From Streptomyces sp. CB02959 (GTDB lineage Bacteria; Actinomycetota; Actinomycetes; Streptomycetales; Streptomycetaceae), in assembly GCF_002803155.1 (NCBI RefSeq), contig NZ_NNBP01000035.1:34792-98791 (forward strand): a stretch of DNA of 64,000 nucleotides. Direction: 5' to 3'. The first letter of the stretch is position 1; each line of letters opens with the position of its first letter. Under the pieces are notes generated by a model that saw only the letters and a list, made by a program, of their open reading frames with translations, was not told where the DNA came from and did no database searches. The translations under genes and the position numbers were made by a program. Shown here piece after piece: positions 7,644-15,899 of this stretch.

Positions 7644-8540
7644 ATGACGACCGACGACCACCACGCCGACCGGCACACCGCCGACGAGGACACCGCACAG
7701 GGGCGGGCCGCCGGCGAACTCGCCGCCTACGCCGCCCTCCCCGCCACCGGCCCCTACGGCGTCCGCCCCGGCCACGCCCTGATCACCATGGTCGAACCGC
7801 ATCCCGGCCACGAGCACGCCTACAACCGCTGGTACGAGGACGACCACTACATCGCCGGCGCGATGGCCATGCCCTGGATCTTCGCCGGCCGCCGCTGGGT
7901 CGCCACCCGCGATCTGCAACTCCTGCGCTACCCGGAGCGCTCCGCCGTCGCCCGCCCGGTCACCGCCGGCTGCTACCTCTCCACCTACTGGCTCACCGAG
8001 GGCCGCTACGACGCCCATATGCGGTGGACCGTCGCCATCAACCAGCGCCTCAACCGCGACGGCCGGGTCCACCACGACCGCACCCACGTCTTCACGGCCT
8101 TCCAGGACCACGCGGCGACCGTCTACCGCGACGGAGCGGCCGGCCCCCGCGACTTCCACGCACTCGACCACCCCTACGCCGGGCTGGTCCTGGAGGTGAT
8201 CGACGCGGACGGCCCGCAGTCGCGCGCCGCCCTGCTGGAGTGGCTGTGCTCCCACCATCTGCCGCGGCGCCTGGCCGGCTCGCCGTCGGCCCTGGTCACC
8301 GTCTTCCGGCCGACACCGCTGCCCGGCGACCGGATGGCCTACGTCAAGCAGGTCGAGGGGGTGGACACCCGGCTGACCCTGCTGTGGTTCCTCCAGGAGG
8401 ACCCGCGGCACGCCTGGGCGGAGCACTTCACCGGCCTGGCGACCGAGGTCGCCGCCTCCGGCCTGGGCCGCGTCGAGCTGGTGGCCCCGTTCATCCCCAC
8501 CGTCCCGGGCACCGACCGCTATGTGGCCGAACTCCGCTGA
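7644..8540 (+). CDS. EthD-like dimeric alpha/beta-barrel family protein
   Basis: A 298-residue soluble protein. It contains the motif EHAYNRWYEDDHYIAGAMAMPW near residues 54-75, typical of Streptomyces and Mycobacterium proteins with repeated EthD/dimeric alpha-beta barrel folds. WIFAGRRWVATRDLQLLRYPE and an AYVKQVEGVDTRLTLLWFLQEDPR segment in the C-terminal half suggest two tandem barrels. No catalytic residue can be assigned; relatives sit with SDRs and acyl-CoA or steroid-type catabolic genes. ATG 7644 is used although the frame is open from 7521, because the palindromic operator at 7614-7628 lies between. The shared operator type with the SDR at 5264-6049 suggests joint function. Moderately sure of family, not of role. 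Confidence 0.75.
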   Translation: MTTDDHHADRHTADEDTAQGRAAGELAAYAALPATGPYGVRPGHALITMVEPHPGHEHAYNRWYEDDHYIAGAMAMPWIFAGRRWVATRDLQLLRYPERSAVARPVTAGCYLSTYWLTEGRYDAHMRWTVAINQRLNRDGRVHHDRTHVFTAFQDHAATVYRDGAAGPRDFHALDHPYAGLVLEVIDADGPQSRAALLEWLCSHHLPRRLAGSPSALVTVFRPTPLPGDRMAYVKQVEGVDTRLTLLWFLQEDPRHAWAEHFTGLATEVAASGLGRVELVAPFIPTVPGTDRYVAELR

Positions 8541-8600
8541 GCGGCCCGGCCGATGACCGTCCGTGGCGGTCCGCCCCGCCGGCCCGTACGCGGACACGCC

Positions 8601-8643
8601 CGAGCCCCCTCGGCCGGGACGGCGATCCAGTCGAGAGGGCTCG
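8601..8643. terminator. hairpin between convergent genes
   Basis: Arms CGAGCCCCCTCG (8601-8612) and CGAGAGGGCTCG (8632-8643) pair over 12 bp with one mismatch. They lie between the EthD-like gene stop (8540) and the stop of the leftward DUF397 gene (8689). No U-tract. Confidence 0.45.
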
Positions 8644-8688
8644 TATCCGCGCTGACGTCACACGGACTGCGGTCGGTGACGACTCGGT

Positions 8689-8898
8689 TCAGGAGAGGTC
8701 GAAGGTGCCCGCCGCGACGTCCGACACGAAGCTGCTCCAGGAGGAGTTGTCGAAGGTGAGCCGCACACCGTCGGGGACCTTGGAGTCGCGCACCGCGATG
8801 GCCGCGGTGGTCGGAACGGCGATCTCCACACAGGCACCATTGCCACCGGAGTACGAGGACTTGGTCCAGGAGAACGCGGAATTGGGCTGAACGGCCAT
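8689..8898 (-). CDS. DUF397 domain protein
   Basis: A 69-residue protein of the Streptomyces DUF397 family. Hallmarks are the N-terminal FSWTKSSYSGGNGACVEIA and the central VRDSKVPDG motif, ending LTFDNSSWSSFVSDVAAGTFDLS, which covers the whole domain. Start ATG 8898 has AAGGTGGAG five to seven bases upstream; the GTG two codons earlier is too close to it. It lies 209 bp downstream of an XRE/DUF5753 regulator gene on the same strand. DUF397 proteins habitually pair with such regulators, as in the S. coelicolor Scr1/Scr2 pair reported to affect antibiotic production. By that analogy it is probably a partner or antagonist of the regulator. Confidence 0.9.
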   Translation of the reverse strand: MAVQPNSAFSWTKSSYSGGNGACVEIAVPTTAAIAVRDSKVPDGVRLTFDNSSWSSFVSDVAAGTFDLS

Positions 8899-9107
8899 TG
8901 TCACTCCACCTTACTGTGAGTTACCGCGAATTCGGTGAGGACGACGCTACGCGCCAACATCACCGGCCGCAGAGGGCCGTTCACCCGTCCGAATGGCATA
9001 TTTCGTGATCTCTTTTCAGACGCGGTGGCTCAGGTGTACCGTGCGGGCCCGTTCACCGGAATTCAACATTCCGCGCCTTCCGGGCCGCTGCCCCCGCCCC
9101 AACGCCT

Positions 9108-9974
9108 TCAACTCGTGGCGTCCGCATGCCGCTTCGCGGCCTCCGCGATGAACTCGCGACTGACGTCCGCGCTCAGCGCCTGCGCCCGCAGATGCTCGTA
9201 CATGATCGTGTATTTGTGCACATCGTTGGTCTTCTCCAGATAGAGATCACTGGTGACACCCTCGATGTAGACCACGCTGGAATCCGCGGCGTCGTCGAAT
9301 TCCAGGATCGAGAACGTCCCCGACATCCCGGCGTGCGCACCGGCGTCATAGGGCAGCACCTGAACCGTCACATGCGGCAGCGTGCTCACCTCGACGAGGT
9401 GCTCCAGCTGCTCGCGCATGATCAGGTGGCTGCCGACCACCCGGCGCAGCGCGCTCTCGTCCAGCACGACCCACAGCCGCAGCGGGCGCTCCTGTTCCCG
9501 GACCCGCTCCTGGCGGCGCATCCGCACCTGGATGCGTTTCTCCAGATCCTCCGGCGCCAGCTCCGGGACCGTGCCGGGGATCACCGCCTCGGCATAACCG
9601 GGCGTCTGTAGCAGACCGGGCACCAGCAGGGATTCGTACGTCCGCAGCGACGCCGCCTCGGTCTCCAGGCCGATGTAGACGCTGTACGGGATGTCGCCGA
9701 AGGCGTGCCACCAGCCTTGCTGGCGCGAATCCTTGGCCATCTGCATCAGCGAATCCACTATCCGGCGGTCCTCGACCTCGTAGACCCCGCACAGGTCGCG
9801 GACATCGCGCTGGCTGATGCTCCGACGGCCGTTCTCCAGTCGGCTGATCTTCGACTGGGAGACCAGCAGCCGCTCGGCCACCTGCTCCGCCGTCAGGCCC
9901 TTGTCCTCCCGGAGCCGGCGGAGCTCCTGGCCCAATCGGCGTCGCCTGACGGTGGGGTTGACGTTGGACGCCAC
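9108..9974 (-). CDS. XRE-family transcriptional regulator with DUF5753 domain
   Basis: A 288-residue regulator. The helix-turn-helix occupies about residues 12-68 (LGQELRRLREDKGLT, then SQSKISRLENGRRSIS). The rest is the DUF5753 domain: GWWHAFGDIPYSVYIGLETEA, LVPGLLQTPGYAEAV, and the C-terminal YLEKTNDVHKYTIMYEHLRAQALS, which is the standard ending. GTG 9974 follows GGAGGT at 9 bases. The downstream DUF397 gene makes this the Scr-type pair frequent in streptomycetes. Such regulators affect differentiation and antibiotic production in known cases. The 331-bp upstream gap holds a 14-bp palindrome (10072-10085) that might be its own operator. Confidence 0.92.
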   Translation of the reverse strand: MASNVNPTVRRRRLGQELRRLREDKGLTAEQVAERLLVSQSKISRLENGRRSISQRDVRDLCGVYEVEDRRIVDSLMQMAKDSRQQGWWHAFGDIPYSVYIGLETEAASLRTYESLLVPGLLQTPGYAEAVIPGTVPELAPEDLEKRIQVRMRRQERVREQERPLRLWVVLDESALRRVVGSHLIMREQLEHLVEVSTLPHVTVQVLPYDAGAHAGMSGTFSILEFDDAADSSVVYIEGVTSDLYLEKTNDVHKYTIMYEHLRAQALSADVSREFIAEAAKRHADATS

Positions 9975-10305
9975 GGTACGTGCACCTCCGGCTCCGTACT
10001 GCTGTCATTTCTTGTTGAGCAGACTGCCACTTCATGTGGACGCCGCGCAGTCAAATGAACACAGTAGGCGAGCGCACATGTGCGCGGGGTGGCGAACCGT
10101 GCCGTCGTCCGAACGGCTCGGCCCGCCACCCCGCGCTTCTCGCTGCGGCTCCCGAACGGTCCGGGAAGGGGCGGTGCGGTGGCGCTGACGGGGCAACCCC
10201 GGTGCGGGTGCTGCCCTGGTGGTGCGGTGGTGCGCGGCGGCATCCGGTGGTGCGCGCCGGGCCCGGCGAAGCGCGGGCTGGCGCACCCCTACGGTGCCGG
10301 TGCCC
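9975..10305. other. intergenic region upstream of the XRE gene, with a 14-bp palindrome
   Basis: This 331-bp stretch holds no convincing gene. The only structure I see is the perfect palindrome GCGCACATGTGCGC at 10072-10085, about 100 bp upstream of the XRE regulator start and suitable as an autoregulatory site. Upstream of the GTG the sequence is locally AT-richer (about 9995-10060), as expected for a promoter. The part near 10200-10305 is GC-rich and may hold the end of the GPP34 transcript. Confidence 0.5.
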
Positions 10306-11073
10306 TCAGTGGGCGCCGACCCGGGCCATGCTGCCGTGCCCGTGTCGTCGGGACTGGCCGGGTACGCCGGTCGCGTCGGCCGTCGTGCGGGCCGCCGCCT
10401 TCCGGGGCACCGGACCGCCGCCCGGTCCCGAACCCCGCCGCGGCTGCGCCGCGGCGCCGTTCTGGACGTCCATGACGGCGTGTGCGACCAGCCCGCCCAT
10501 CGGGTCGTGCCGGATCAGGTCCCGGAGTCGGGAGCGCGATGACCGCCCCTCGTTCCCCGGGTACAGGTGCTTGCCGAGGCCGACCGCGTGGGCCAGTGCG
10601 GCGAGCGCCGCGGTCCGCGGGTCCGGTGGGACGCCAGTGCGGATCGCGTTGTCGAGCCGGGTCCTGATTTCCCGGCTGATGGCCGTCTCCGTCGCTTGGT
10701 AGCGCGTCGTCGGCAGCACCCCGCACATCTGGCCCGCCACGGCATGCACCATGCCGCACCGTTCGAGATGCGTGAGGTAGGTCTGGCGCAGCCCCAGCCG
10801 GGGCCCGCCGATCCAGTGGACCGCGCGCACCGGACTGCCGCGACGGCGCAGCAGTTCGAGCGCTGAGTCCAGAGTCGGATCTCCTGTCGGCCGTGCCATC
10901 ACCACGGCGATACGATCCCCGTCTGGGGCTATCCGTCCTGCCAGAGCCAGCTCGACGAGCTGGGCCCCGGCCAGGCCGAGGTCGAGCGACTGCGGCTGTG
11001 CTGTGGTGCCCGTGGTCGGGTCCAAAGCCAGCAGCAGAAGCTCCTCCGGAATTGTTCTGCGGCTCCTGCCCAT
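10306..11073 (-). CDS. GPP34 (GOLPH3-like) family protein
   Basis: A 255-residue protein of the Golgi phosphoprotein 3 fold, widespread in actinobacteria. It begins with the hallmark IPEELLLLALDP (about 8-19), followed by LGLAGAQLVELALAGRI and, mid-protein, a hydrophobic helix region (AALAALAHAVGLGKHLY). The C-terminal 50 residues are a basic, Gly/Pro/Arg-rich tail ending RHGHGSMARVGAH. In eukaryotes the family binds phosphatidylinositol-4-phosphate; the bacterial role is unknown, although membrane association is plausible. GGGGAGG is five bases before the ATG. It is divergent from the carboxypeptidase gene and precedes the XRE gene on the same strand. Confidence 0.88.
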   Translation of the reverse strand: MGRSRRTIPEELLLLALDPTTGTTAQPQSLDLGLAGAQLVELALAGRIAPDGDRIAVVMARPTGDPTLDSALELLRRRGSPVRAVHWIGGPRLGLRQTYLTHLERCGMVHAVAGQMCGVLPTTRYQATETAISREIRTRLDNAIRTGVPPDPRTAALAALAHAVGLGKHLYPGNEGRSSRSRLRDLIRHDPMGGLVAHAVMDVQNGAAAQPRRGSGPGGGPVPRKAAARTTADATGVPGQSRRHGHGSMARVGAH

Positions 11074-11335
11074 CCAAGCCTCCCCGCGTGGATGAATGAC
11101 AGGGTGACCCCTCTCACATTCATCTGTCGAGGGTGCGTGGGGGGTTCGGTAGGGAACCGGTAGGTATGTCGTTCTCGTCTAGCACGTCGGCGACATCTTC
11201 CGAGGAGCGCCGCATCCACTGGTTCGCGTGGCGGTGGGAAGCGGCGGCTCGGACACAGGAGACTTGGGAACACTGGTTCCGCTCGGTACCAGCTGGCACC
11301 AGGCAGGGCACTGCGACGTAGTGAAGGAGACATCG

Positions 11336-14053
11336 GTGGCGGGCGAGTCCCCCGACAAGTCGGACAAGAAGTCGGGCAAGGAGCAGTCGTCGGGGGAGAC
11401 GGCGCGCACCGAACGGGACCCGCGGCTGGCGATCCTCCGCGAGGAGCGGGGGAATCGGGACGGCGCGGCGAAGGGGAAGCCGGAGGAGTCGGAGAAGGAC
11501 TCCGGGGGCGGGGTGAAGAAGGCGGCTGACACGGAGACTTCCGACCAGAAGACTTCCGAGGGGAAGATTTCCGAGCGGGAGACTTCCGAGGGGAAGGCGT
11601 CGGAGGAGAAGGCCGAGGCGGACGAGGCGAAGGCCGCCGAGGAGTCCGCCGACGAGCCCGTGAAGGCGGCTGAGGCGCCTCAGGAGGCCGCACAGGGCGG
11701 TTCTGGGGGTCCCGAGGGGGCGGAGAAGGCCAAGGCGGCAGCGGGCCGTCTGGAGGCCGATGCGCCCGCGGACGCGAAGGCTGCGCCCGCCGAGGAGAAG
11801 GCCGCGCCCGCCGAGAAGGCTGCCGAGGGCGGGTCCGCGAAGGGCTCGGCCAAGGGCTCGGGGGCGGACTCCGGGGCGGACTCCGCGGGAGCGGGCGACT
11901 CGGGGGACGCGGACGAGAGCGAGGGCGTCGATCAGGCGACCGCGGTCTTCAAGACGGTCGAGCCGAAGAAGCTCAGCGCGGGCAAGGGGACCGGCGAGAG
12001 CGCCGACGAGGCACCGGCCGATGACGCGACGCGAGTGTTTGCCGTAGCGAAGACCGGGAAGCCCAAGGCGTCCGGCAAGGGGGCGGCGGAAGGTCCCGTC
12101 GACCAGCAGACCGCCGTCTTCAAGCTCGGTAAGGACGCGGGTAAGGGCGCCGGTGAGGACGCGGGCGCCAAGGCTGCGGATGCCAAGGCCGATGGTGCTG
12201 ATGGTGCCAAGGATGCCAAGGATGCCAAGGCGAAGGCCGAGGGCGTTGCCGACGCGGATGAGCGGGACGCCGAGCGGACCAGTCAGTTCGTGGCGCTGAA
12301 GTCGTCGGACGACGGTTCGGCGGAGCGGTCGATCGGTAAGACCGCGCCCAAGACCCCGGTCCGCAAGCCCGGCGGCACCCCGGACGGCGAGGAACCGGAA
12401 AAGGAAAAGGGCCAGAAGGAAGACGGCCAGAAGGAAAAGGGTCCGAAGGAAAAGGGCCAGGACGAGGGGCAGGAGAAGGCGAAGGGGGCGGCCTCCGGCG
12501 GGAAGGGCACGGAGCCGGGCGCCGCGAAGGGCAAGGGCTCGGACGGCGCGCCGGAGAAGTCCGCTGCGAAGTCTCCTGAGAAGGCTGCGGGCAAGGCCCC
12601 CGGCGCGATGCCGCCCGCCGCGGCGTCCAAGGCGGACGGGAAGTCCGAGACCGGTAAGGCCCCGGCCGCCGCCGGTGCCTCGGCCGCGCCCGGCACGTCC
12701 GCGGCCGAGGCCGACTCCGAGCGGACCCGGCAGGAACCGCTGCCGCCGCTCGATCTGCTGGCCAAGCTCACCAACACCCCGCCGCCGCCCGAGACCACGG
12801 TCCGCGTCGTCGTCCGGCGGTTCAAGATCTGGACGCCGCTGGCGGTGCTGCTGGCGATCATCTTCGCGGTGGTCCAGGCGGTGCGGCCGCTGCCCGACCC
12901 GACGCTGACCCTCGGCGACGCCAAGTCGTCGTACACCTTCGAGGGCGGCAACCTCTCCATCCCGTGGCCCGAGAAGGGGCAGGCGGCGGTGAAGGTCGTC
13001 GGTTCCGGGGCACTGGGGACGTTCGGCGAGGAGAAGCCCGTCCCGACCGCGAGCGTCGCCAAGATCATGACGGCCTACGTGATCCTCAAGGACCGTCCGC
13101 TGAAGAGCAAGGACGACAAGGGGCCGCAGATCGAGGTCGACGCCAAGACGGTGGCGGAGGGCGGTTCCGAGAGCGAGTCGCGCATCGAGGGGCTCAAGAC
13201 CGGTCAGAAGTTCAGCGAGCAGGACATGCTCAAGATGCTGATGATCCCGTCCGGCAACAACATCGCCCGGCTGCTGGCCCGTTGGGACACCAACTCCGAC
13301 TCCGAGGCCGCGTTCGTCAAGAAGATGAACGACGCCGCCAAGGAACTCGGCATGAAGAACACGACCTACACCGACCCCAGCGGCCTGGACGCCAGGACCG
13401 TCAGCACCGCGGTCGACCAGCTCAAGCTGGCCGAGGCGGTCATGAAGTTCGACGCCTTCCGGCCGATAGTCGCACTGCCCAACGCCGACATTCCGGGTCT
13501 GCCGACGCGGATCAACAACAACAACGACCGTCTGATCGTGGCCGGGCTGAGCGTCAAGGGCATCAAGACCGGCTCCAGTTCGGCGGCCGGCGGCACGCTG
13601 TCGTGGGCGGCGTACAAGACGGTGGACGGCAAGGACGTGCTGATCCTGGGCACGATGATGGACCAGCACTTCCAGGGTCTGGACCCCAACGGCTCCAACA
13701 GCCTGACGATGGTCCAGAACAACAGCAAGAAGGTGATCGAGGCGGTGCGCAACGCCCTGACCTCGGCCACCGCTGTGAAGAAGGGCCAGGTCGTGGGCTA
13801 CGTGGATGACGGCCTGGGCGGCCAGACCCCGGTCGTGGCCACCAAGGACCTGAAGGCGATCGGCGTCCCCGGCCAGAAGCTGGCGCTGCAGGTCGGCGAC
13901 GGCGGCAAGGTCGCACCGCACGAGGCGGCGGCCGGGACGGTGGTCGGCGAGCTGATCGTCGGCAGCGGGGCCGAGGCCCAGCGGGTGCCGGTGGCGCTCC
14001 AGAAGGCCCTCGCCAAGCCTTCGTTCGGTGCAAGACTGATCCGACTGGGCTGA
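11336..14053 (+). CDS. membrane-anchored D-alanyl-D-alanine carboxypeptidase with long charged cytoplasmic tail
   Basis: A 905-residue low-molecular-weight PBP (DacA/PBP5-like, S11). GTG 11336 is the start because AGGAG stands six bases before it. Residues 1-495 are an Ala/Lys/Glu-rich, low-complexity cytoplasmic region. One transmembrane helix follows (about 498-518, TPLAVLLAIIFAVVQAV), placing the catalytic domain outside. The active-site motifs are all present: Ser573-x-x-Lys576 (SVAK), Ser639-Gly-Asn and Lys744-Thr-Gly. It trims peptidoglycan stem peptides. The tail contains four spaced Thr-x-x-Phe motifs (Thr202, Thr232, Thr259, Thr315), a pattern suggesting phosphorylation by a Ser/Thr kinase. 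A strong terminator follows. A GGAAC at 11153 with a loose downstream CGTCT may be an ECF-type promoter but is too degenerate to claim. Confidence 0.92.
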   Translation: MAGESPDKSDKKSGKEQSSGETARTERDPRLAILREERGNRDGAAKGKPEESEKDSGGGVKKAADTETSDQKTSEGKISERETSEGKASEEKAEADEAKAAEESADEPVKAAEAPQEAAQGGSGGPEGAEKAKAAAGRLEADAPADAKAAPAEEKAAPAEKAAEGGSAKGSAKGSGADSGADSAGAGDSGDADESEGVDQATAVFKTVEPKKLSAGKGTGESADEAPADDATRVFAVAKTGKPKASGKGAAEGPVDQQTAVFKLGKDAGKGAGEDAGAKAADAKADGADGAKDAKDAKAKAEGVADADERDAERTSQFVALKSSDDGSAERSIGKTAPKTPVRKPGGTPDGEEPEKEKGQKEDGQKEKGPKEKGQDEGQEKAKGAASGGKGTEPGAAKGKGSDGAPEKSAAKSPEKAAGKAPGAMPPAAASKADGKSETGKAPAAAGASAAPGTSAAEADSERTRQEPLPPLDLLAKLTNTPPPPETTVRVVVRRFKIWTPLAVLLAIIFAVVQAVRPLPDPTLTLGDAKSSYTFEGGNLSIPWPEKGQAAVKVVGSGALGTFGEEKPVPTASVAKIMTAYVILKDRPLKSKDDKGPQIEVDAKTVAEGGSESESRIEGLKTGQKFSEQDMLKMLMIPSGNNIARLLARWDTNSDSEAAFVKKMNDAAKELGMKNTTYTDPSGLDARTVSTAVDQLKLAEAVMKFDAFRPIVALPNADIPGLPTRINNNNDRLIVAGLSVKGIKTGSSSAAGGTLSWAAYKTVDGKDVLILGTMMDQHFQGLDPNGSNSLTMVQNNSKKVIEAVRNALTSATAVKKGQVVGYVDDGLGGQTPVVATKDLKAIGVPGQKLALQVGDGGKVAPHEAAAGTVVGELIVGSGAEAQRVPVALQKALAKPSFGARLIRLG

Positions 14054-14057
14054 GATG

Positions 14058-14111
14058 ACGGCCGGACGGCCGGGTGGATGTCCCTCATCCCCCGGCCGTC
14101 CGGCCGTTTTC
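14058..14111 (+). terminator. strong hairpin terminator after the carboxypeptidase gene
   Basis: A perfect 17-bp stem (14058-14074 with 14091-14107), whose 16-nt loop can itself form GGATG/CATCC pairs, is followed by TTTT. It begins five bases after the carboxypeptidase TGA. Confidence 0.9.
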
Positions 14112-14339
14112 CGTCCGCCCCGCGGCCGGCACGGCCGGCCGGCCGCGCCGCCCCCGATGTGACCGGAGCCCGCCATCGACGCGTCGCAAGCGCCGCAGCC
14201 GCACCAGCCGTCGCAGCCGCACCAGGCAACCCGGGCGCTCTCGTCATCCGCCGGGGCCGGGGCGGCCGTTGCGTACCCGGCGTACCCGCACGCCGACCCC
14301 TTCGCCGCCGTCCGCCGCGCCTGGGCGATACGGAGCGCG

Positions 14340-15845
14340 GTGGTGCTGGTGCCCGCGGGGCTGATGTTCTTCCTGGGGGCGTGGGGGATCCGTCGCCAGG
14401 ACGCCATCTGGCGGGACGAGGCGGTCACCTACGACATGGCGCACCGCAGCCTGCCCGACCTGGGGGCGACGCTGCTGCACGCCGATGTCGTGCACGGCCT
14501 GTACTACGCGCTGATGCACTGCTGGTTCGCCGTCTACGACGCCGCCCTCGGGGACACCCTCGGCGCGGTGATCGGCCTGCGGCTGCCGTCGGTCGTGGCC
14601 ATGACGGCCGCTGCGGCCGGCGTGGCCCTGCTGGGGCAGCGCCTGGCCGGCCCGCGCGCCGGGCTGTGCGCGGGGCTGACCTTCGCGCTGATCCCGGTCG
14701 TCCAGCAGTACGCGCAGGAGGGCCGCTCGTACGCGATGGTCTGCGCCCTGGTCGTCTGGGCGTCGTACCTGCTGGTGCTGGCCGCCGGCCCGGCACCCGA
14801 CCACCGCCCCTCAACGGCGCCGCCGCGCGGCGGCACCTCCCGGTCCCGGCCGCGCCGCGCGCTGTGGTGGGGTTACACGGCGCTGCTGCTGCTCGCCTGT
14901 CTGCTGCACGAGTTCGCGTCGCTGGCGCTGCCCGCACACGGCGCCGCCGTCGTCCTGGCCCGGCTGCCCCGCCGGTTCCGGCGGGCCTGGCTGGCGGCCG
15001 CCGGCACCGTGCTCGCCGTGCTCGCCCCGATCGCCGTGTTCAGCACCCGCCAGTCGGCCCAGATCAGTTGGCTGATGTGGCCGGATCCGCTCCAGCTCCT
15101 GACGTTCGCGGTGCTGGCCGTCGTCGGCGTGCTCTGCGCCCGTGTCCCGGTGCGGTCCCGCGGCCCGATCGGCCTGCGGGCCCTCGGCCTGCCGCTGCTC
15201 CTGCTCCCCACGGTCCTGCTGCTGCTCCTGTCGAACGTCGAGCCCGCCTACGTGGACCGCTACGTCCTCTACTACGTCGTCGGATTCGCGCTGGTCGCGG
15301 GCGCCGCGGTGGCCCGGCTGCTGCGGCCGGCCGGCGCCGCGGGCCAGACCCGCGGCCGGCGGCTGCGGCGGCTGGCGGCGGTGGGGCTGGTCCTGGTCGC
15401 GCTGCTCCCGGTCGACGTCCACCTGCGCAGCCCGGACAGCCGGGTCGACGACGTCACCGCGGTCGCCCAGGCCGTCCGGCAGCTGTCCGAGCCGGGCGAC
15501 GGGCTGCTCTTCACGCCGTCCCGCCGCCGGATCTGGCGGGCGACCCGGCCGCACGACTTCCGCGGACTGCACGACCTCGCCCTGGACGAGAGCCCGGTGG
15601 CGTCGCACACCCTCTACGGGACGGAGCGCTCCGGCGACGAGATCCGCGACCGGATGCTGGCCAGTCGCCGCATCGTGGTCGCCGGGGACCCGGCCGGGCA
15701 GCCGGCCGACAGCAGCGACCAGGAGATCGCCAAGCGGGCCACGCTGCGCTCCGCGTTCGCGGTCTGCCGCAGCACGGAGGTGCGCGGGGCGCGGGTCACG
15801 CTCTACGTGCGGGTGGGCGGTCCGGGCGGCGGCGGCCGCTGCTGA
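14340..15845 (+). CDS. polytopic membrane glycosyltransferase (GT-C, ArnT/PMT-like)
   Basis: A GT-C type membrane protein with about ten hydrophobic helices. The first extracytoplasmic loop carries the family motif QDAIWRDEAVTYDMA, with the Asp-Glu pair typical of dolichyl- or polyprenyl-phosphate-dependent mannosyl/arabinosyl transferases. YAQEGRSYAMVCALV is the second conserved loop. The C-terminal third is a soluble domain (about residues 380-501). It probably transfers a lipid-linked sugar outside the membrane. GTG 14340 (501 residues) is the annotated start with GGAG four bases before; GTG 14343 is better spaced. However, frame and codon use stay coding-like back to 14175, where GGAG is followed six bases later by ATC. 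That longer form supplies the positive RRAWAIR segment expected before the first helix. Confidence 0.8.
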   Translation: MVLVPAGLMFFLGAWGIRRQDAIWRDEAVTYDMAHRSLPDLGATLLHADVVHGLYYALMHCWFAVYDAALGDTLGAVIGLRLPSVVAMTAAAAGVALLGQRLAGPRAGLCAGLTFALIPVVQQYAQEGRSYAMVCALVVWASYLLVLAAGPAPDHRPSTAPPRGGTSRSRPRRALWWGYTALLLLACLLHEFASLALPAHGAAVVLARLPRRFRRAWLAAAGTVLAVLAPIAVFSTRQSAQISWLMWPDPLQLLTFAVLAVVGVLCARVPVRSRGPIGLRALGLPLLLLPTVLLLLLSNVEPAYVDRYVLYYVVGFALVAGAAVARLLRPAGAAGQTRGRRLRRLAAVGLVLVALLPVDVHLRSPDSRVDDVTAVAQAVRQLSEPGDGLLFTPSRRRIWRATRPHDFRGLHDLALDESPVASHTLYGTERSGDEIRDRMLASRRIVVAGDPAGQPADSSDQEIAKRATLRSAFAVCRSTEVRGARVTLYVRVGGPGGGGRC

Positions 15846-15899
15846 GCGCGGGGCGGCCGGGCCGGTGGGGAGCTGTGGTGGGCCGGGTGGCCGCCGCCG

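Noticed and set aside
11153..11182. Possible ECF (SigE-like) promoter before the carboxypeptidase gene
   Set aside because: GGAAC and a downstream CGTCT are about 18 bp apart; spacing and -10 fit are too loose to separate from chance in 64 kb.
11120..14428. A 1102-codon leftward open frame
   Set aside because: It is antisense to the carboxypeptidase gene, which has complete penicillin-binding motifs; GC-rich codons keep the opposite strand free of stops.
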